Assembly: GCF_002976435.1 (NCBI RefSeq)
Contig: NZ_PUGF01000003.1
Span: 1 to 64,000 of the forward strand
Source: Solimicrobium silvestre
GTDB lineage: Bacteria > Pseudomonadota > Gammaproteobacteria > Burkholderiales > Burkholderiaceae_D
Length of the DNA: 64,000 nucleotides
Reading direction: 5' to 3'
Shown: piece by piece, positions 9,453 through 18,407 of the stretch
Layout: the number at the start of each line of letters is the position of its first letter
Position numbering within the stretch: the first letter of the stretch is position 1
Notes under the pieces: model-generated
What the model saw: the letters and a program-made list of their open reading frames with translations, nothing else
Databases searched by the model: none
What the model was told of the DNA's origin: nothing
Program-made: the position numbers and the translations under genes

Positions 9453-9554
9453 AGGACTTACGCAAAATTGTTTCAGCAAGGCACGCCGACGAAGGCAGTA
9501 CAACGTGTACGACAAGGAGTGGGCAACGCCGCTGAAGCGGTTTTGCGTACGTCC
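9453..9554. repeat. Dispersed palindromic element, long copy
   Basis: It begins AGGACTTACGCAAAATTG and ends in an imperfect inverted copy, TTTTGCGTACGTCC. The element at 15503-15570 is the same sequence in the opposite orientation, lacking about 33 internal bases. It resembles a small non-autonomous mobile or REP-like element. Its right end is 2 bp from the cca start codon, so it supplies that gene's 5' leader. The first bases of the window (3-11, CGTAAGTCC) may be the edge of another copy. Confidence 0.75.
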
Positions 9555-9556
9555 CT

Positions 9557-10717
9557 ATGAAGATTTATCGCGTCGGCGGCGCAGTCCGTGATGCCTTGCT
9601 GGGCTTACCAGTTAAAGACATTGATTACCTGGTGCTGGGTTCCACTCCCGAGCAAATGGTCGCGGCCGGATTTACTCCGGTTGGCAAAGATTTTCCGGTC
9701 TTTTTACATCCAAAAACTCAGGCCGAATACGCACTGGCACGCACCGAACGTAAAAGCGCGCCGGGCTACCACGGCTTTGTATTTCATTGCGCACCAGACG
9801 TCACGATAGAGCAAGATTTACAGCGCCGCGACTTAACGATTAACGCCATGGCAATCGCTGAAGATACCGGCGAAAGTGACGCATTAAATAGTGTCATTAT
9901 TGATCCATTCGGCGGGCAGAAAGATTTAGCAGAAAAAATATTTCGTCATGTCTCAGCGGCGTTCTCAGAAGACCCAGTACGGATCTTACGGGTTGCGCGC
10001 TTTGCTGCACGATTTAACGAATTTACGGTAGCACCGGAAACCATACATTTGATGCGCGCAATGGTCACAGCCGGTGAAGTTGATGCGCTTGTGCCTGAGC
10101 GCGTCTGGCAAGAAATTGCGCGCGGATTAATGGAGGCCCAGCCATCACGCATGATGCTGGTATTGCGTGAATCTGGAACGTTGGCGCGCATCATGCCGGA
10201 GCTGGATGCAATTTGGGACGACTCAGGATCAGAGTCAGAATTAGGCATGCTACAAATCGTCGATAATACGGCGCAACGTGGACTATCATTAGCAGTGCGC
10301 TGGGCGGCGCTGTTATCCGATTTAGCTGGCACCGCCAATTTAGCTCAGCAACTTTGCGCACGCTTAAAAGTGCCCACCGAAGTCCGTGATATCACCTTGA
10401 TGGCGTTGCGCGAACAAACCCAGATTGAGCTTGCGATAACACTGACAGCCGAAGCTATTGTGCAATTATTTGAACGCTGTGATGCGTTTCGCAGGCCAGC
10501 ACGATTTATTGAAATGCTGCAAGCGGCCCTTTGCCGTCAAGTTACCTGGCCAGCTCCGCAACTAGCCTATTTAGAACATGCATTAGCGACTGCGCAAGCT
10601 GTGCCAAGTGGTCAGATTGCACAAGCTACGGCGCAACTTTTTCCTAAGCAGCCGCAACAAATTGCAAGCGCAATTGCTGCTGCGCGGGTGGATGCAATCC
10701 GATACTTTACTGATTAA
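9557..10717 (+). CDS. cca: CCA-adding enzyme (tRNA nucleotidyltransferase)
   Basis: 386 aa class II enzyme that builds or repairs the 3' CCA end of tRNA. RVGGAVRD (5-12) is the nucleotide-binding motif, D-I-D-Y (21-24) supplies the metal-binding aspartates, and RRDLTINAMA (~90) and the neck segment with EDPVRILRVARFAARF are all present. The C-terminal part is shorter than in E. coli and a complete HD phosphodiesterase motif is not apparent. No Shine-Dalgarno is seen; the start directly follows a repeat element. Confidence 0.94.
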   Translation: MKIYRVGGAVRDALLGLPVKDIDYLVLGSTPEQMVAAGFTPVGKDFPVFLHPKTQAEYALARTERKSAPGYHGFVFHCAPDVTIEQDLQRRDLTINAMAIAEDTGESDALNSVIIDPFGGQKDLAEKIFRHVSAAFSEDPVRILRVARFAARFNEFTVAPETIHLMRAMVTAGEVDALVPERVWQEIARGLMEAQPSRMMLVLRESGTLARIMPELDAIWDDSGSESELGMLQIVDNTAQRGLSLAVRWAALLSDLAGTANLAQQLCARLKVPTEVRDITLMALREQTQIELAITLTAEAIVQLFERCDAFRRPARFIEMLQAALCRQVTWPAPQLAYLEHALATAQAVPSGQIAQATAQLFPKQPQQIASAIAAARVDAIRYFTD

Positions 10718-10743
10718 TTTACAGATTAAGAAAGTGAGGGCTT

Positions 10744-11376
10744 ATGAATAATCCTCCATCCAATCATCGCACTGTGCTGGTTAAGGAATTATCTGCACGC
10801 CATCGCTCACGCGTTTCACATCATTTTTCATCACTAGATCAACACGACCGAATACTGCGTTTTGGTACGCATTTATCCAATGAATCAATCAGTAACTATG
10901 TCAAAGGGATTAATTTTGAATTGGATAAAGTATTTGGCGTCTTCAGTTACAGCTTTCGTTTAGTCGGCGTTGGTCATTTAGCGTTTGTACCGCGCGCTGA
11001 CCGTCCGTTAGTCGATGGTGTAATTCAAAAAGTGGCAGAATTTGGTGTATCTGTGTCAAGTAATGCACGGGGATTAGGGATAGGCTCCAAGTTGTTTGAG
11101 CGGGCAGCAATTCACTGCCGCAACGCCAACGTCACTACCTTGTATATGCACTGCTTAAGCTCAAACCAAACCATGATGCACATCGCAAAAAAAGCAGGCA
11201 TGGAAATTCATCGTGATTATGGCGAAGCAGATGCTTATTTAACCGTACTGCCCGCCGACCCTGGCAGCGTGATACAAGAAGCCATGCAAGAGCAGGTTGC
11301 GAGTCTTGATTACTCGCTGAAAGCAAACACCAGTTCCGTGCTGAATTTTTTAGGGTTTGGTAAAAAGAAGAAATAA
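10744..11376 (+). CDS. GNAT-family acetyltransferase-like protein
   Basis: 210 aa with a good ribosome-binding site (GAGG). The central region, VSVSSNARGLGIGSKLFERA (~residues 98-117), is the acetyl-CoA pyrophosphate-binding motif A (R/Q-x-x-G-x-G/A), followed by a typical beta5-alpha4 section. The N-terminal part, FSSLDQHDRILRFG, is seen in a group of proteobacterial GNAT proteins. A lysine-rich tail (GKKKK) ends the protein. Substrate unknown. It lies 26 bp after cca. Confidence 0.82.
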   Translation: MNNPPSNHRTVLVKELSARHRSRVSHHFSSLDQHDRILRFGTHLSNESISNYVKGINFELDKVFGVFSYSFRLVGVGHLAFVPRADRPLVDGVIQKVAEFGVSVSSNARGLGIGSKLFERAAIHCRNANVTTLYMHCLSSNQTMMHIAKKAGMEIHRDYGEADAYLTVLPADPGSVIQEAMQEQVASLDYSLKANTSSVLNFLGFGKKKK

Positions 11377-11417
11377 CAGTGCCAAAATGCTCAAAAACAC
11401 GTCATTTTTGTGTAATT

Positions 11418-11562
11418 CCTCTATTTTTAACAAAATTTAACGTATTTAACGATTTTCCATGCGGCAACGTATAGCTTTTTCTATAGTATATTTATAGCCT
11501 GATACAAACATTTTGGCATACGCCGTTTATTTGATTTTTATACTAGAGTATTCTGAAAAATA
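11418..11562. repeat. AT-rich intergenic repeat, copy B
   Basis: Partner of the copy at 3896-4045, with the shared block TTTAACGTATTTAA and flanking matches in the same order. It fills most of the gap between the GNAT gene and the GGDEF gene (11377-11724). Nothing else recognisable lies in that gap. Confidence 0.4.
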
Positions 11563-11724
11563 ATGTCCACTACGTTGCGATTAACCCGCGCTTAGAGTGA
11601 GCCAATAGCAACAGTTTCAGTACTTCCTCAGAATATAAAGAAGGATAATAGACAATTTTATTGAATTAGTGCAACATTGTTTGTGCACGGCTCGCCCAAG
11701 CACCCTCGGCAACCCCGCCCATCA

Positions 11725-13674
11725 ATGGCTCCTCTATTAAGTCTTCTTATAGCCTTGAACACCCACCTCAAAAAATACACTTATTCTTTGCGCCAATTTC
11801 TAGCGCTACCGTTTCTTGCGCTGTTTTTTTTAATGGTCGCGGTACTGGTCGGCATGTTTTTTTATAACAGCGTGTCGATGGGTCGACAGATGGAGCAGCA
11901 GTTAGCGCTGGTTCTGAATGGTCGGGTTAATCTTTATTTAGGTCAAATTTTTTCCGAACCGGTCACCGCTGTCAATACCATTAACCGCTTGTATCGCTCC
12001 GGCAAATTAAGGTCAGGCGGAGTGGAAGATCAAGCGCGACAAATCGCCACCGTAATGTCGACCTTGCCAGAACTCACCGTGTTGAACTTTGGTCTTGAAG
12101 ATGGGCGCCATATTGGCGTCAATCGCAGCCTGAATAACGGCGCGCTGCATACTTCCGTCGTTATGTCTTCAGCAAAACCTTATCGGGATGTGTATTCCGT
12201 TACGGAAGATGGACAACGTGATTTATTTATCTTTACTGATCCAAATCCATTTATACCGAGCATGCGGCCGTGGTACCAAAGTGCAGTACAGCATGGCAAA
12301 GCATCCTGGTATCCGATTTATCGCTATGTCGCCAGCGAAATTGCCGATGTGATCGGTAATTTCGGCATCGGCTATTCGATGCCTGTGTATGACGAAAAAG
12401 GGAAGCTATTTGGCGTCATCAACAGCGATATCGCCTTAGGACAAATTAGTCGCTACCTCAGGTTGTTGCCTTTAGGCGAAGGCGGCGTTGCCTTCATTGC
12501 CAATGACCAGAATCAGCTGATTGGCATATCTAACGATACGCCGCTGTTTCGGAAACAGGAAAATGTGAAAGAAGGAGCAACTAACTTACAACTGATTCAC
12601 TTTAATAATAATGACTCTCCGTTGATCCGTGCAGCAGGAGATCGGTTATTACAAAGCGGCGTAGGTTCCAGCTATTTAAATTTAAATGGCGCGAACTACG
12701 TGGAGGATGTACGCGAATTTAAAACCAACAGCGGCCTGACACTAAAGGTCGTGGTATTGCTACCGGAAACGCAATTTTTCCCCGCCATTCAATCTGATAT
12801 TAAATCCATGCTGATCTTTGTCCTATTCGCCCTGGCGATCGGCGTAGCGCTGGTATTCATCGTCGCATTCCGCCTGAGCAAACCCATGGTGCAAATCACC
12901 CACTGGGCCGAACAACTGGCGCAAGGCAATTGGGAGCTATTAAGAAAAACTAATAATAAAGGCATGCGCGATTACCCAATCAAGGAAATTCGACAGTTAC
13001 GTAAATCCTTTGCCGACATGGCTGCCAGCCTGCACGAAACCGTGGCAACGCTGGAACAGCGGGTCGCCGAGCGCACCGCCGAACTGGAGCTGGTGAATAG
13101 CAATTTATCGGAATTAAGTAACACCGATGGACTGACTGGTATACCCAACCGGCGCAAATTTGACGCCGTATTAGCCAACGAATGGAGTCGCGCTACCCGC
13201 ACAGGGCAACCGTTAGTTCTGGCATTAATTGATATTGACTGGTTTAAAAAATATAACGACCATTACGGCCATTTAGCCGGAGATGATTGCCTGCGCAATG
13301 TGGCTAACATTCTCAAAGCTAAAATTCGCCGCAGTAGCGACTTGGTGGCACGTTATGGCGGCGAAGAATTTGCGATTATTGCGCCAGCTATTAATAAAGC
13401 CAATGCCGTTGAAATGGCGAATCTTATTTGCAGCACCTTAGCTGAAGCGTGTTTACCGCATGCCATGTCACCGTTTGAGGTCATCACGGCCAGTATCGGG
13501 GTTGCGTTAATTGTTCCGACCGTAGAAATTAACCCTGAAACATTAATACAAGCCGCTGACGAAGCGCTCTACCACGCTAAAGATAGCGGGCGAAATCAGG
13601 TGATTTGCGCGGAAATTGAAATCGCCGGTGAAGAGCAGTTTTTTGAAACGGAATTTAAATTCGAGCAAAGTTAA
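11725..13674 (+). CDS. Membrane diguanylate cyclase, Cache-HAMP-GGDEF
   Basis: 649 aa from ATG 11725; the frame is open to TTG 11677. A first transmembrane segment lies at about residues 29-51, followed by a large periplasmic Cache-type sensing region (~52-360), a second transmembrane segment (~367-390), HAMP (~391-445), a short coiled coil (ATLEQRVAERTAEL) and GGDEF. The catalytic motif reads GGEEF at ~545-549, so it should make c-di-GMP. The ligand is unknown. It is probably monocistronic; an Lrp-type gene follows in convergent orientation. Confidence 0.92.
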   Translation: MAPLLSLLIALNTHLKKYTYSLRQFLALPFLALFFLMVAVLVGMFFYNSVSMGRQMEQQLALVLNGRVNLYLGQIFSEPVTAVNTINRLYRSGKLRSGGVEDQARQIATVMSTLPELTVLNFGLEDGRHIGVNRSLNNGALHTSVVMSSAKPYRDVYSVTEDGQRDLFIFTDPNPFIPSMRPWYQSAVQHGKASWYPIYRYVASEIADVIGNFGIGYSMPVYDEKGKLFGVINSDIALGQISRYLRLLPLGEGGVAFIANDQNQLIGISNDTPLFRKQENVKEGATNLQLIHFNNNDSPLIRAAGDRLLQSGVGSSYLNLNGANYVEDVREFKTNSGLTLKVVVLLPETQFFPAIQSDIKSMLIFVLFALAIGVALVFIVAFRLSKPMVQITHWAEQLAQGNWELLRKTNNKGMRDYPIKEIRQLRKSFADMAASLHETVATLEQRVAERTAELELVNSNLSELSNTDGLTGIPNRRKFDAVLANEWSRATRTGQPLVLALIDIDWFKKYNDHYGHLAGDDCLRNVANILKAKIRRSSDLVARYGGEEFAIIAPAINKANAVEMANLICSTLAEACLPHAMSPFEVITASIGVALIVPTVEINPETLIQAADEALYHAKDSGRNQVICAEIEIAGEEQFFETEFKFEQS

Positions 13675-13699
13675 TGTCACATTATTTATGTAACATTAC

Positions 13700-14221
13700 T
13701 TAGCTCGAAATTTGAGTGAGCGGCAAAGCTGTGGTTTCTTTAATCTGACTCAGCGCAAAGCTCGATTTCACATCCAATACCGCCGGATGCCGCAACAAGG
13801 TTTCCATCATAAAGCGTGAGAAATGATCCATGTTTTCCACGTGCACACGCAATAAATAATCCATTTCACCGGTCATCGCATAACAGGCCACAATTTCCGG
13901 CCATTGCGCCACCGACGCAGCAAAATCAGAGCGCGGGGAACTTGCTGAAGTGGCTCTGCCCAGCGTCGAGGCCGGCGCATCGCTATGCTTTTCAAGCCGC
14001 ACGTTCACATAGGCCAACAAGCCTAAACCGATTTTGCTGGGATCTAACAACGCCACGTATTGACGTATCACACCAAGTTCTTCCAAGCGCTTAATACGAC
14101 GCAAACACGGCGAAGAAGACAAGTTAACCCGCTCTGCCACTTCCTGATTACTGAGTCTGCCATCCGCCTGCAAAATGGCCAAAATTTTACGATCAATTTT
14201 ATCTAAAATCATGATTGGCAT
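13700..14221 (-). CDS. Lrp/AsnC-family transcriptional regulator
   Basis: 173 aa. The N-terminal AsnC-type helix-turn-helix is at residues ~5-60 (LDKIDRKILAILQADGRLS...LRRIKRLEELGVI). The C-terminal RAM ligand-binding domain contains CYAMTGEMDYLLRVHV. Between them a Ser/Ala-rich stretch (residues ~80-100) is longer than in most relatives. It is divergent from hpd with a 124-bp gap, so control of hpd (tyrosine or phenylalanine response) is likely but inferred. Confidence 0.9.
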   Translation of the reverse strand: MPIMILDKIDRKILAILQADGRLSNQEVAERVNLSSSPCLRRIKRLEELGVIRQYVALLDPSKIGLGLLAYVNVRLEKHSDAPASTLGRATSASSPRSDFAASVAQWPEIVACYAMTGEMDYLLRVHVENMDHFSRFMMETLLRHPAVLDVKSSFALSQIKETTALPLTQISS

Positions 14222-14345
14222 TTTTAGCTAATAAAAGCAGATTATACGCATTTAAATTGCTCAAATTCATCATAAAAACAGATATTTTGGAATTTTATAG
14301 CGTTTTATGCGGACTATACTGAATGATCTTATACGGGAGACTTTC

Positions 14346-15458
14346 ATGGAATTTAAAGGCTGGGAAAACCCAATGGGGACCGATGGTTTCGAGTTTATCG
14401 AATACGCCGCACCCGATCCAAAAGCACTAGGCGCATTGTTTGAGCAAATGGGCTTTATGGCCATTGCACGGCATCGTCATAAAGATGTGACCTTATATCG
14501 CCAGGGCGACATCAACTTCATCATCAATGCAGAACCAGATTCATTTGCGCAGCGCTTTGCCCGAAAACATGGCCCTTCAGTTTGCGCATTTGCTTTCCGC
14601 GTAAATGACGCAGCAGCAGCCTACAAACGCGCTTTAGAATTAGGCGCATGGGGCTTCGATAATAAAACCGGCCCAATGGAATTGAATGTACCTGCTATCA
14701 AAGGTATTGGCGATTCACTGATTTATTTTGTAGATCGTTGGCGCGGTAAGACCGGCGAAGCTGGCGCAATTGGCGACATCAGCATTTACGATGCCGACTT
14801 TGTAGCTATTCCAGGTACACCGCTCAACCCGGTTGGTCACGGCTTAACTTACATCGATCATTTAACCCACAATGTACATCGTGGCCGCATGAAGGAATGG
14901 GCTGAATTTTACGAAAACTATTTCGGTTTCCGTGAAGTCCGTTACTTTGACATCGAAGGCAAAATGACTGGATTAAAATCCAAGGCAATGACTTCACCCT
15001 GCGGAAAAATCCGGATTCCTATTAATGAATCTTCCGATGATAAATCGCAAATCGCTGAATATTTAGACTTGTATCACGGCGAAGGCGTACAACATATTGC
15101 GCTTGGTAGTGACGACGTTTACAGCTCAGTTGCCAGCATGAAAAAAGCTGAAGTAGCGTTCCAGGACACTATCGAAACCTACTACGATTTGATTGATCGT
15201 CGTTTGCCAGGTCATGGTGAAAACTTAGCCAGACTGCGTGAATTGCGGATTTTGGTCGACGGCACCAGCACTGAAACCAAGCGTGAATTATTACTGCAAA
15301 TTTTCACACAAACCGTCATTGGCCCTATTTTCTTTGAAATTATTCAACGTAAAGGTGACGAAGGTTTTGGCGAAGGTAATTTCCGTGCCTTGTTTGAATC
15401 TATCGAACTCGACCAAATTCGACGTGGTGTTTTAAAAGAAGAACCGGCTAAAGCCTAA
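14346..15458 (+). CDS. hpd: 4-hydroxyphenylpyruvate dioxygenase
   Basis: 370 aa from ATG 14346, preceded by GGGAG; the frame is open from 14307. This non-haem Fe(II) enzyme converts 4-hydroxyphenylpyruvate to homogentisate in tyrosine catabolism. Two VOC-type repeats are present. The iron ligands are His172 (DHLTHN), His250 (GVQHIAL) and Glu331 (FFEIIQR), matching the family facial triad. The C-terminal gating helix (NFRALFESIELDQ) is intact. It lies next to phhA, giving a phenylalanine-tyrosine-homogentisate block. Confidence 0.96.
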   Translation: MEFKGWENPMGTDGFEFIEYAAPDPKALGALFEQMGFMAIARHRHKDVTLYRQGDINFIINAEPDSFAQRFARKHGPSVCAFAFRVNDAAAAYKRALELGAWGFDNKTGPMELNVPAIKGIGDSLIYFVDRWRGKTGEAGAIGDISIYDADFVAIPGTPLNPVGHGLTYIDHLTHNVHRGRMKEWAEFYENYFGFREVRYFDIEGKMTGLKSKAMTSPCGKIRIPINESSDDKSQIAEYLDLYHGEGVQHIALGSDDVYSSVASMKKAEVAFQDTIETYYDLIDRRLPGHGENLARLRELRILVDGTSTETKRELLLQIFTQTVIGPIFFEIIQRKGDEGFGEGNFRALFESIELDQIRRGVLKEEPAKA

Positions 15459-15502
15459 TTATTTCTTGTCGGATCTGATGTGCATTGCAGACGGTATTTT
15501 TC

Positions 15503-15570
15503 AGGACTTACGAAAAACCGCTCCAGCGGCGTTACGCTCTCCTTGCTGGAACAATTTTGCGTAAGTCCTT
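15503..15570. repeat. Dispersed palindromic element, short copy
   Basis: 68 bp bounded by AGGACTTACG and CGTAAGTCCT. It is the reverse complement of the 9453-9554 element minus about 33 internal bases. It sits between hpd and phhA, where it could fold into a long hairpin in the transcript. Confidence 0.75.
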
Positions 15571-15629
15571 TTTCTATTAGAATAGGGTCTGCAATTTTTT
15601 TAAATTTAAGCTAAACCAAGACCACAATC

Positions 15630-16502
15630 ATGCAAGATTCAAAATTAGACTTTTTTGCAACCGTAGCTGAAAAATCAGACGGCGCTTCCTTGCGCGGTGA
15701 CTACGCTGATATTTCTGAAGACTATGTCGTCAAGCAAAACTGGGCAGCTTACACTGCAGAAGAACACGCGTTGTGGCGCAAACTGTATCAACGCCAGGCG
15801 GCATTATTGCCAGGTCGTGCCTGTGACGAATTTATCGTTAGCTTAAATGCGCTCCACGCAACAGATGGTATTCCTAATCTGGAAGCCACCTCCAAAGCGC
15901 TGTTTGAAGCCACTGGCTGGAGCATTGTTGCGGTTCCCGGACTAATCCCAGAACTGGCATTTTTCACCCATTTAGCTAATCGCCGCTTCCCGATTACGGT
16001 CTGGTTGCGCAAGCCGGAAGAATTTGACTATATTGTTGAACCGGATATTTTCCATGACTATTTTGGCCATGTTCCGCTGTTATTCAATCCGATTTTTGCT
16101 GACCATATTCAGGAATATGGCAAAGGCGGATTAAAAGCGATGCAACTCGGCGGCTTAGACCAATTGGCACGTTTATATTGGTACACAATTGAATTCGGTT
16201 TAATACAAAGCCCTGAAGGCTTGCGCGTATATGGTGCAGGAATTCTGTCCTCTGGCGGTGAACTTACCTATAGCTTAGAACCGTCAAGCAGTCGCCATAT
16301 TGCGCTGGATGTTGAGCGTTGCATGCGCACACTGTACAAAATAGATTCATATCAAGAAACCTATTTTGTGATTCGCGACTTCAAGCAGTTGTTTGAAGAT
16401 ACAGCTCCCGACTTTACACCAATGTATCAACGCATTAAACAGCAAGAACCGTTGCCAGCCAATAGTTTGCTTGATGGTGAAATTGAATTACTGAATACCT
16501 AA
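15630..16502 (+). CDS. phhA: Phenylalanine 4-monooxygenase
   Basis: 290 aa bacterial pterin-dependent phenylalanine hydroxylase producing tyrosine. The iron ligands are His142 and His147 in PDIFHDYFGHVPLL and Glu188 in YWYTIEFGL. Length and motif spacing match monomeric bacterial enzymes. It needs pterin-4a-carbinolamine dehydratase for cofactor recycling, which is not in this window. It follows hpd in the same orientation. Confidence 0.96.
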   Translation: MQDSKLDFFATVAEKSDGASLRGDYADISEDYVVKQNWAAYTAEEHALWRKLYQRQAALLPGRACDEFIVSLNALHATDGIPNLEATSKALFEATGWSIVAVPGLIPELAFFTHLANRRFPITVWLRKPEEFDYIVEPDIFHDYFGHVPLLFNPIFADHIQEYGKGGLKAMQLGGLDQLARLYWYTIEFGLIQSPEGLRVYGAGILSSGGELTYSLEPSSSRHIALDVERCMRTLYKIDSYQETYFVIRDFKQLFEDTAPDFTPMYQRIKQQEPLPANSLLDGEIELLNT

Positions 16503-16561
16503 CTATCCACTAAAAAAGCAACAGTCACGTCAAGAGTCATTTCCATAGGGCAAATTTTGCC

Positions 16562-16595
16562 TATAATAATATGCGGCAACATTGTGTTGCCGCAT
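16562..16595 (+). promoter_or_regulatory. -10 box followed by a 5' stem-loop
   Basis: TATAAT at 16562-16567 is followed 3 bp later by a perfect 10-bp stem (16571-16580 / 16586-16595) with a 5-nt loop, then the Shine-Dalgarno CAGGAG at 16596-16601. If transcription starts near 16574, the mRNA begins with this stem-loop, an arrangement known to stabilise messages. Confidence 0.5.
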
Positions 16596-16607
16596 CAGGA
16601 GATGACC

Positions 16608-16967
16608 ATGAATATCAATTCAAAATCCAATCAAGCAATCGCTATCAACGCTGTCCACGATAATGCACGCCTCGCTAAATATGTTTTAGCTGGCGCTGTC
16701 CTTGTATGCGCAGGCATAACTACCTGCCACGCAGCAAACTCCGGTGTCATCACGTTTATGGGAAGTATTGCGACAAATTCATGTTCGCTTTCCAGCGGAA
16801 ATGTGCCGCAACTCAGTAAATGTGAAGCCCATGTTGCCGCCAGTACCAAAGTAACCAGCTCGACCTTGACGCCGGTAAAAGTGACTGAAACAATCCATAC
16901 TGACACAGTAAAAAATAGCGATGGGCAAACCGTCCCAAGAAAAATTATTTTTGCAAACTATAGTTAA
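16608..16967 (+). CDS. Small secreted protein, pilin-like N-terminus
   Basis: 119 aa from ATG 16608, with AGGAG upstream. There is a long n-region, then a hydrophobic stretch (residues ~24-40) ending in HAANSG, consistent with a signal peptide. The mature start GVITFMGSIATNSCSLSSGN resembles the first strand of chaperone-usher fimbrial subunits (G-x-I-x-F-x-G...C), and there is a second Cys about 15 residues later. No chaperone or usher gene is nearby, so a fimbrial role is doubtful. Confidence 0.6.
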   Translation: MNINSKSNQAIAINAVHDNARLAKYVLAGAVLVCAGITTCHAANSGVITFMGSIATNSCSLSSGNVPQLSKCEAHVAASTKVTSSTLTPVKVTETIHTDTVKNSDGQTVPRKIIFANYS

Positions 16968-17119
16968 TTACGAAGCTTGGGTGTGAAAACGATGAATACA
17001 TTCATGCCCAAATTCATTACTTTCGCACATTAAGTTAATCTACATCATGATTGGTTAGCATTAGCTACTCTATGTTTCGTTTCCCATAGGAACCCTAGTG
17101 ACCTTATGTCTGTAGTCTC

Positions 17120-17188
17120 ATGAAAAAAACAGTCAAAGCACCCTATGAAGCGATTTGTCCAATCAAAGGAAATAAGCAATGTGGCTGA
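17120..17188 (+). CDS. Possible 22-residue ORF
   Basis: A 22-codon reading frame beginning MKKTVKAPYEAICPIKG and ending CG. It overlaps the 45-codon ORF that starts at 17179. No convincing ribosome-binding site. I list it because the start-stop overlap with the next small ORF could couple them; it may be chance or a gene remnant. Confidence 0.15.
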   Translation: MKKTVKAPYEAICPIKGNKQCG

Positions 17189-17316
17189 GACAAAAAGATG
17201 TTAAACAGAATGATGAAGATGTTTTTATTCAGCAAAGCCCTGTTGCTCCGCTACCTAAGATTTTTTCAATAGATATTGCATTACATCAAGCTAAGTTATT
17301 GACAGACTGTAGCTAA
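17179..17316 (+). CDS. Possible 45-residue small protein
   Basis: ATG 17179 is preceded at good spacing by AAAGGA, and the frame is open for 45 codons, beginning MWLRQKDVKQNDEDVF. No membrane segment, no cysteine pairs and no family I recognise. It may be a real small protein or the 5' remnant of a larger gene cut by rearrangement. The following 281 bp before the regulator gene show nothing else recognisable. Confidence 0.3.
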   Translation: MWLRQKDVKQNDEDVFIQQSPVAPLPKIFSIDIALHQAKLLTDCS

Positions 17317-17597
17317 CTTCCTCCCCTCAGATTGATTCACACTTAAACCGTGCCGCACCAGTAACGGCTCGATTGTCAGGTCACGTCACGATCAATACTC
17401 GACACTTTATAGATTTCAAGACATAGCTTGAATTCCACTTTAATTTCTAGCATCAATGATGATGTACTCAACAGCTATCTCAACTTAACACGCAATAAAT
17501 GCAAATGGGCGCAAGATAGCATTGAATTACTTTGCAAAATTGACATCAATAGTAAAGGGCGACTTATACTAATTGTAATTTTTTGAATAAAATAATT

Positions 17598-18314
17598 ATG
17601 AATATTCTTGACTCAGTAAATTACCAACTGGTCTCTCCAAAAAATTTCTCCGCAGAGCAAAAACAGTTTGTTAATAAATTTAAAGAAACTACCTGCTTAA
17701 TTTCCTCGCAAGCCGACATGATTTTAGGCGCAAAAGATATTCATTCAAGGCATTTTATTTCCACGGATGCCTATGCAAAACTCGTTGCGTTGCCGAACGG
17801 GTATGAAATCACCGACAGGTTTGATCGTGACATGCCCTGTGAAGGGACTGCACAGTTTGCTGACTGTTTTATTGAAGAAGATAACGCACTGTTGAATTCG
17901 GGCGATTTACATCAAAAGAAATCCACTCTCAATGTGCATGAATATAGTGGTGGAATACAGGCACTTGTATTCAATAAACACATCCTGAAGCACCTCCCCT
18001 CTCAGTCAATTTTAGGCACTGTTTATAGCGCACACGAAATTGAAATAACTAACTTTTTTAAGCTTATGCCAAATTACATTGAGGAGTTTGGTATTGGGTG
18101 TAGCATCGAAAACGTTACTGGTACATTGAGCGTTGGAGATAAGCTGCTAACAGATTATGAGCATGAAGTCTGTTTTTTAATAATGATGAATTGGGATTTC
18201 AAACAAATCGCTAATTTTATGAATAAGCATCGACCAAAACCCAGACTCCGAGTTGCCGATACCATTCACAAATGCAAAAACAGAATTTGCTACAAGCTAG
18301 GATTATTTGACTGA
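17598..18314 (+). CDS. PAS-like sensor with C-terminal HTH (LuxR-type) regulator
   Basis: 238 aa. Residues ~30-145 resemble a PAS-type sensing domain, including the block F-D-R-D-M-P-C-E-G-T-A-Q-F-A-D...E-E-D seen in gammaproteobacterial PAS regulators. Residues ~180-236 (LLTDYEHEVCFLIMMNWDFK...DTIHKCKNRI) have the layout of a LuxR-type helix-turn-helix. No autoinducer synthase is nearby. I chose ATG 17598; the upstream TTG 17583 is possible. Bases 17733-18208 recur at 97% identity at 23113-23588. It is the best candidate in this region to bind the palindromes near 19 and 23.7-24 kb. Confidence 0.65.
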   Translation: MNILDSVNYQLVSPKNFSAEQKQFVNKFKETTCLISSQADMILGAKDIHSRHFISTDAYAKLVALPNGYEITDRFDRDMPCEGTAQFADCFIEEDNALLNSGDLHQKKSTLNVHEYSGGIQALVFNKHILKHLPSQSILGTVYSAHEIEITNFFKLMPNYIEEFGIGCSIENVTGTLSVGDKLLTDYEHEVCFLIMMNWDFKQIANFMNKHRPKPRLRVADTIHKCKNRICYKLGLFD

Positions 18315-18407
18315 AATACTATTTATTTTCGAGATAAATTAATTGATATCGGGATACATCGAAAAATGCCTAAATAATTTTTTAGTCACTTGATCGGCTC
18401 TAGTCAC

